Positions 61,587 through 64,000 of a stretch of 64,000 nucleotides of DNA are shown here, piece after piece. The stretch covers positions 186,001 through 250,000 of the forward strand of contig NC_018235.1 in NCBI RefSeq assembly GCF_000227135.1, given 5' to 3'. Position 1 is the first letter of the stretch; each line of letters starts with the position of its first letter. The stretch comes from Leishmania donovani (taxonomy: Eukaryota > Euglenozoa > Kinetoplastea > Trypanosomatida > Trypanosomatidae). A program made the position numbers and the translations under genes. Below the pieces are notes generated by a model, which saw only the letters and a program-made list of their open reading frames with translations, did no database searches and was not told where the DNA came from.

Positions 61587-64000
61587 TGACACTGTTGCCT
61601 CTACACCATCTTTAACTGACTCCCTCTTCCCTCCTTTCCCTCTTGCTCTCTCTCTCTCACATGCTTCATCGACGGCATTGTCCATCCCCGCCCGCTCCCC
61701 TCCCCCCCCCCCACTCCTCGCCTCTCACCTCCCTCTCTCTTCTCTGTGTTTGTTTCACGCACACGCATGGTCCATTTCTCATTTTTTATTCTTTTCGCCG
61801 TTCTCTTCGCTGTTCCGCGAGCGCACAAGTACGTGCCTCGCGTGTGACGTTATCCTTTCTTCGTCTGTTGCCGTTGCGTGGAAGCTACCTTCCCTCATCT
61901 CCCCTCCCTTCCCCTCCCCTCTTCCGCGCGAAAGGAAAGGATACGCACGCCGACACGAGGCGAAAGGGCAAGAAAAACGGCATTCAAGTATAGTCGAACC
62001 AACGAACAACAACACAGAAACCCGAAGAAACGAAACAATACTCTCTCACACACACAAACATCCATACGTATATAGTGGCGGCCAACGCACATAGAACATC
62101 ACACACGATCGCACACCCGCGCGCGCGCTCTCTATTTGTGTGTCCGTGCGTGCGTGTGTGTTTGTATGTGTGTGTGTGTCATTGCTCTCCTGTGTTTGTT
62201 TGTTCTCGCAGCTGAACAAATCTTTTCCTCCTTCCCCCCTCTCCCTCACGCACACACACTCACACTCACACACGTTTTCTCGCGCTCTGCCCCGAGTGTC
62301 TCCTGCAAGAGCCCGCGTGATTTGTTTCTTTTGGGGTTTCTTGCCTGTGTGTTTTTGTTTTTTTTTTTGGGGGAGGTGTCTCTCGTTGCTGCCGTGCACA
62401 GATCGACTCATCTTTTCCCCACAAAGGGAACGAAGACAGAACAAAAAAAGGGAGGCAGAGGCGGAGGCGGACTGAAGCGCCGTGAGCTGTGTTGTGTCGC
62501 CCTTCTTGTCGCGCTTCGCCCATCCCAACACTGCTAGGCCACACCGCACCTTCTCCCTTCAAGGCCCTCTCGCTGATTTGTGTTACCTTAACAACAGGCG
62601 CGTCTTTCTCCTGTTTTCATTTCCCTCTCACGCTCTCCTTCTCCCCACCCCATCACACCCTGTCTTCATATTTTAGTTGTTGCCATTCGGCTGTTTCGGG
62701 CTGTTTCGTGTCGTGTCGCTCGTTCTCGTCGTCCTCGTCTTGTGTTGTGCGTGCGTGTGTGTGTGTGTGTTTCTTTTTTTCGGCATCCCTGCGTCGTTGT
62801 GCAAGCGAGTGTAAGTGTGTCCGTACCTCTGTCTCGCCGTTCCTTGGCGTTCTCCCTTGTTTCTTATTGTCTTTAGTTTTTTCTTTCGTGAGTTTGTTCC
62901 TCGTGTGTGTGTGTGTGTCAGTGCGATCAGCTCTTTGTGTTCTCTTCTTGCCGTCCTTGCGCGCTCACGCCTTTTATTTCTTTATTTTTTATTATCATCA
63001 TCTTGCCCCCCCCACACACACACACCATCTGCAAATCGTCCCTTGTTCGGCTCCTCCCGCTGTGGCTCGCTGTCGCCGTTGCTGCTGCTGTTGCTGCTTG
63101 TGCTCTCAGAGCTCAGCTCACAATCCCTTCCCTCTCCTTCTCTCTGATCGCCTCTGCAACCGACATCACAGTCCTTTCTATTCCCCCACCGACCCACCCA
63201 CCCACCCCTCCTTCGTCGTCATCGTTTTGTTTATAGCCAGTACGACTCGTTTTCCCTCTGTTGGTCTCTGTGATTCTCGTTGTTGTGGAGTGTCCGCGCT
63301 CGCGTCGGTGTGCCTGTATGGGTGTGACGTCTCTCATCAGATTTCGTTTCTTTTTTTTATGTTGTTGCTTTCTGTGTGGTGGCTGTGGCTGTTGTCTCCC
63401 TTTTCTGTCTATCACACACACACTAATATCTATCTGTGATCACCCCCCCCTCCTCCTCCTCACCCGTTCCCCTTTAAAGTTGCCCATTGCACCTTTTGTT
63501 TGGTTGCGGTGTGCTTCTCCGGTTTTCGTTTTTGTGCTCTGCCGCATCTCTTCACGCATCTTTTTAGACTCACAACACACGCACACGCACGCGCACCTCT
63601 CTTCGCCGGCTTCCTTCGTTTTCGCTCCCTCGGCATCTCTTTGGTTTGTTTTGTTGTCTCTTGTACTGCTGTCGTCCCCGCCTCCCCTTTATTGTGTTTT
63701 TTTTTTTTCCTTTTCTTTCTCTCTCGCGCGTGTGTGTGTGTTGATTTTCTATCCCACACCCCTTCCTCTGCGTGCCTCCCCCTCTACCGATCTTCGCTCG
63801 CACTGGCGGCGCTCACACGTACATTCACGCACTCTGTCTCTGTCTCTCCTCTGCCCTTCCTACCCGTCAGCCGCATTGGTAGTCACCATTGTCATCGGCT
63901 CCGTCGTTGAGCCAACAGGAAAAAAAAGCGCATCCCTGCACTCGCGGACGCCATTACGGTCATCGCCGATCATCACTCCCTCGATCCGCCCTCCTTCCCT

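Larger units (their letters stand above)
59684..64000 (+). other. Terminal gene-free stretch (4.3 kb, runs off the window)
   Basis: It contains a T-run (60157-60170), G-runs (60401-60410, 60926-60937), copy C of the dispersed repeat, a long (GT)n at 61127-61161 and a perfect TATC/GATA palindrome at 61561-61580. From about 61600 to 63900 the sequence is strongly C/T-rich, like long leader or splice-signal sequence of a gene beyond the window. Frames up to 316 codons (62489-63439) are simple-sequence translations. Confidence 0.5.

Noticed and set aside
62489..63439. 316-codon hydrophobic-looking frame near the end
   Set aside because: Hydrophobicity comes from T- and CT-rich DNA (Phe, Leu, Ser, Cys); no charged loops or start context of a real membrane protein.
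1..64000. CRISPR arrays, bacterial promoters, ribosome binding sites, rRNA genes
   Set aside because: None seen, and none expected in a kinetoplastid nuclear chromosome; repeats here are microsatellites and dispersed elements, not regularly spaced arrays.

Overview
The window looks like a piece of a Leishmania nuclear chromosome, most probably the chromosome 8 SUMO region. Every convincing gene is an uninterrupted reading frame on the + strand. Genes are separated by 0.5 to 5 kb spacers full of pyrimidine tracts, GT/CA microsatellites and G- or C-runs. This is the layout of a kinetoplastid polycistronic unit whose transcripts are matured by spliced-leader trans-splicing and polyadenylation. 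A cyclopropane fatty acid synthase gene (37483-38949) is informative: from memory of the literature it is present in L. infantum, L. mexicana and L. braziliensis but missing from L. major, so this is probably not L. major. I cannot fix the species from the sequence alone.

Layout. 0-9.8 kb: ER signal peptidase catalytic subunit, a cysteine-rich secreted/membrane protein, SUMO, and an RG-tailed protein of unknown function. 10.7-14.1 kb: two low-complexity hypothetical proteins. 14.8-17.3 kb: an SPX phosphate-sensing domain fused to a PRPP-synthetase-like domain that has lost most catalytic motifs. 19.5-33.3 kb: two giant membrane-anchored kinase-fold proteins in tandem. The first is a kelch-like ectodomain receptor with a pseudokinase (HRD changed to HGN). 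The second keeps the catalytic motifs that can be read (Lys, HRD, DFG), but its kinase domain is split by an insertion of about 1,170 residues. 33.9-44.5 kb: a LYR-motif mitochondrial protein, CFA synthase, eIF2 beta and mitoribosomal protein mL49. 45.6-59.7 kb: three small single-domain membrane proteins sharing a transmembrane core and an NPL tail, interspersed with an unrelated single-pass protein (516 aa) and a probable broken frame. The last 4.3 kb have no recognisable gene.

Repeats. Two or three spacers carry degenerate L1Tc/ingi-type (SIDER-like) sequence. At 7.29 kb and 35.7 kb I see traces of the conserved 5' hallmark of that retroposon clade. A separate dispersed repeat of about 120 bp occurs three times (36.05, 39.35 and 60.82 kb), always in the same orientation. 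Two of its copies bracket the CFA synthase gene as direct repeats, which suggests a simple deletion route for a gene known to be lost in some Leishmania.

Links between genes are modest, as expected for kinetoplastid units. Possible functional neighbours are the tandem kinase-fold pair and the three-member membrane family. Housekeeping genes (signal peptidase, SUMO, eIF2 beta, mL49) are interspersed. Gene starts were chosen at the first in-frame ATG that begins a recognisable domain, signal sequence or targeting leader. Upstream in-frame extensions from GTG or TTG codons were discarded.
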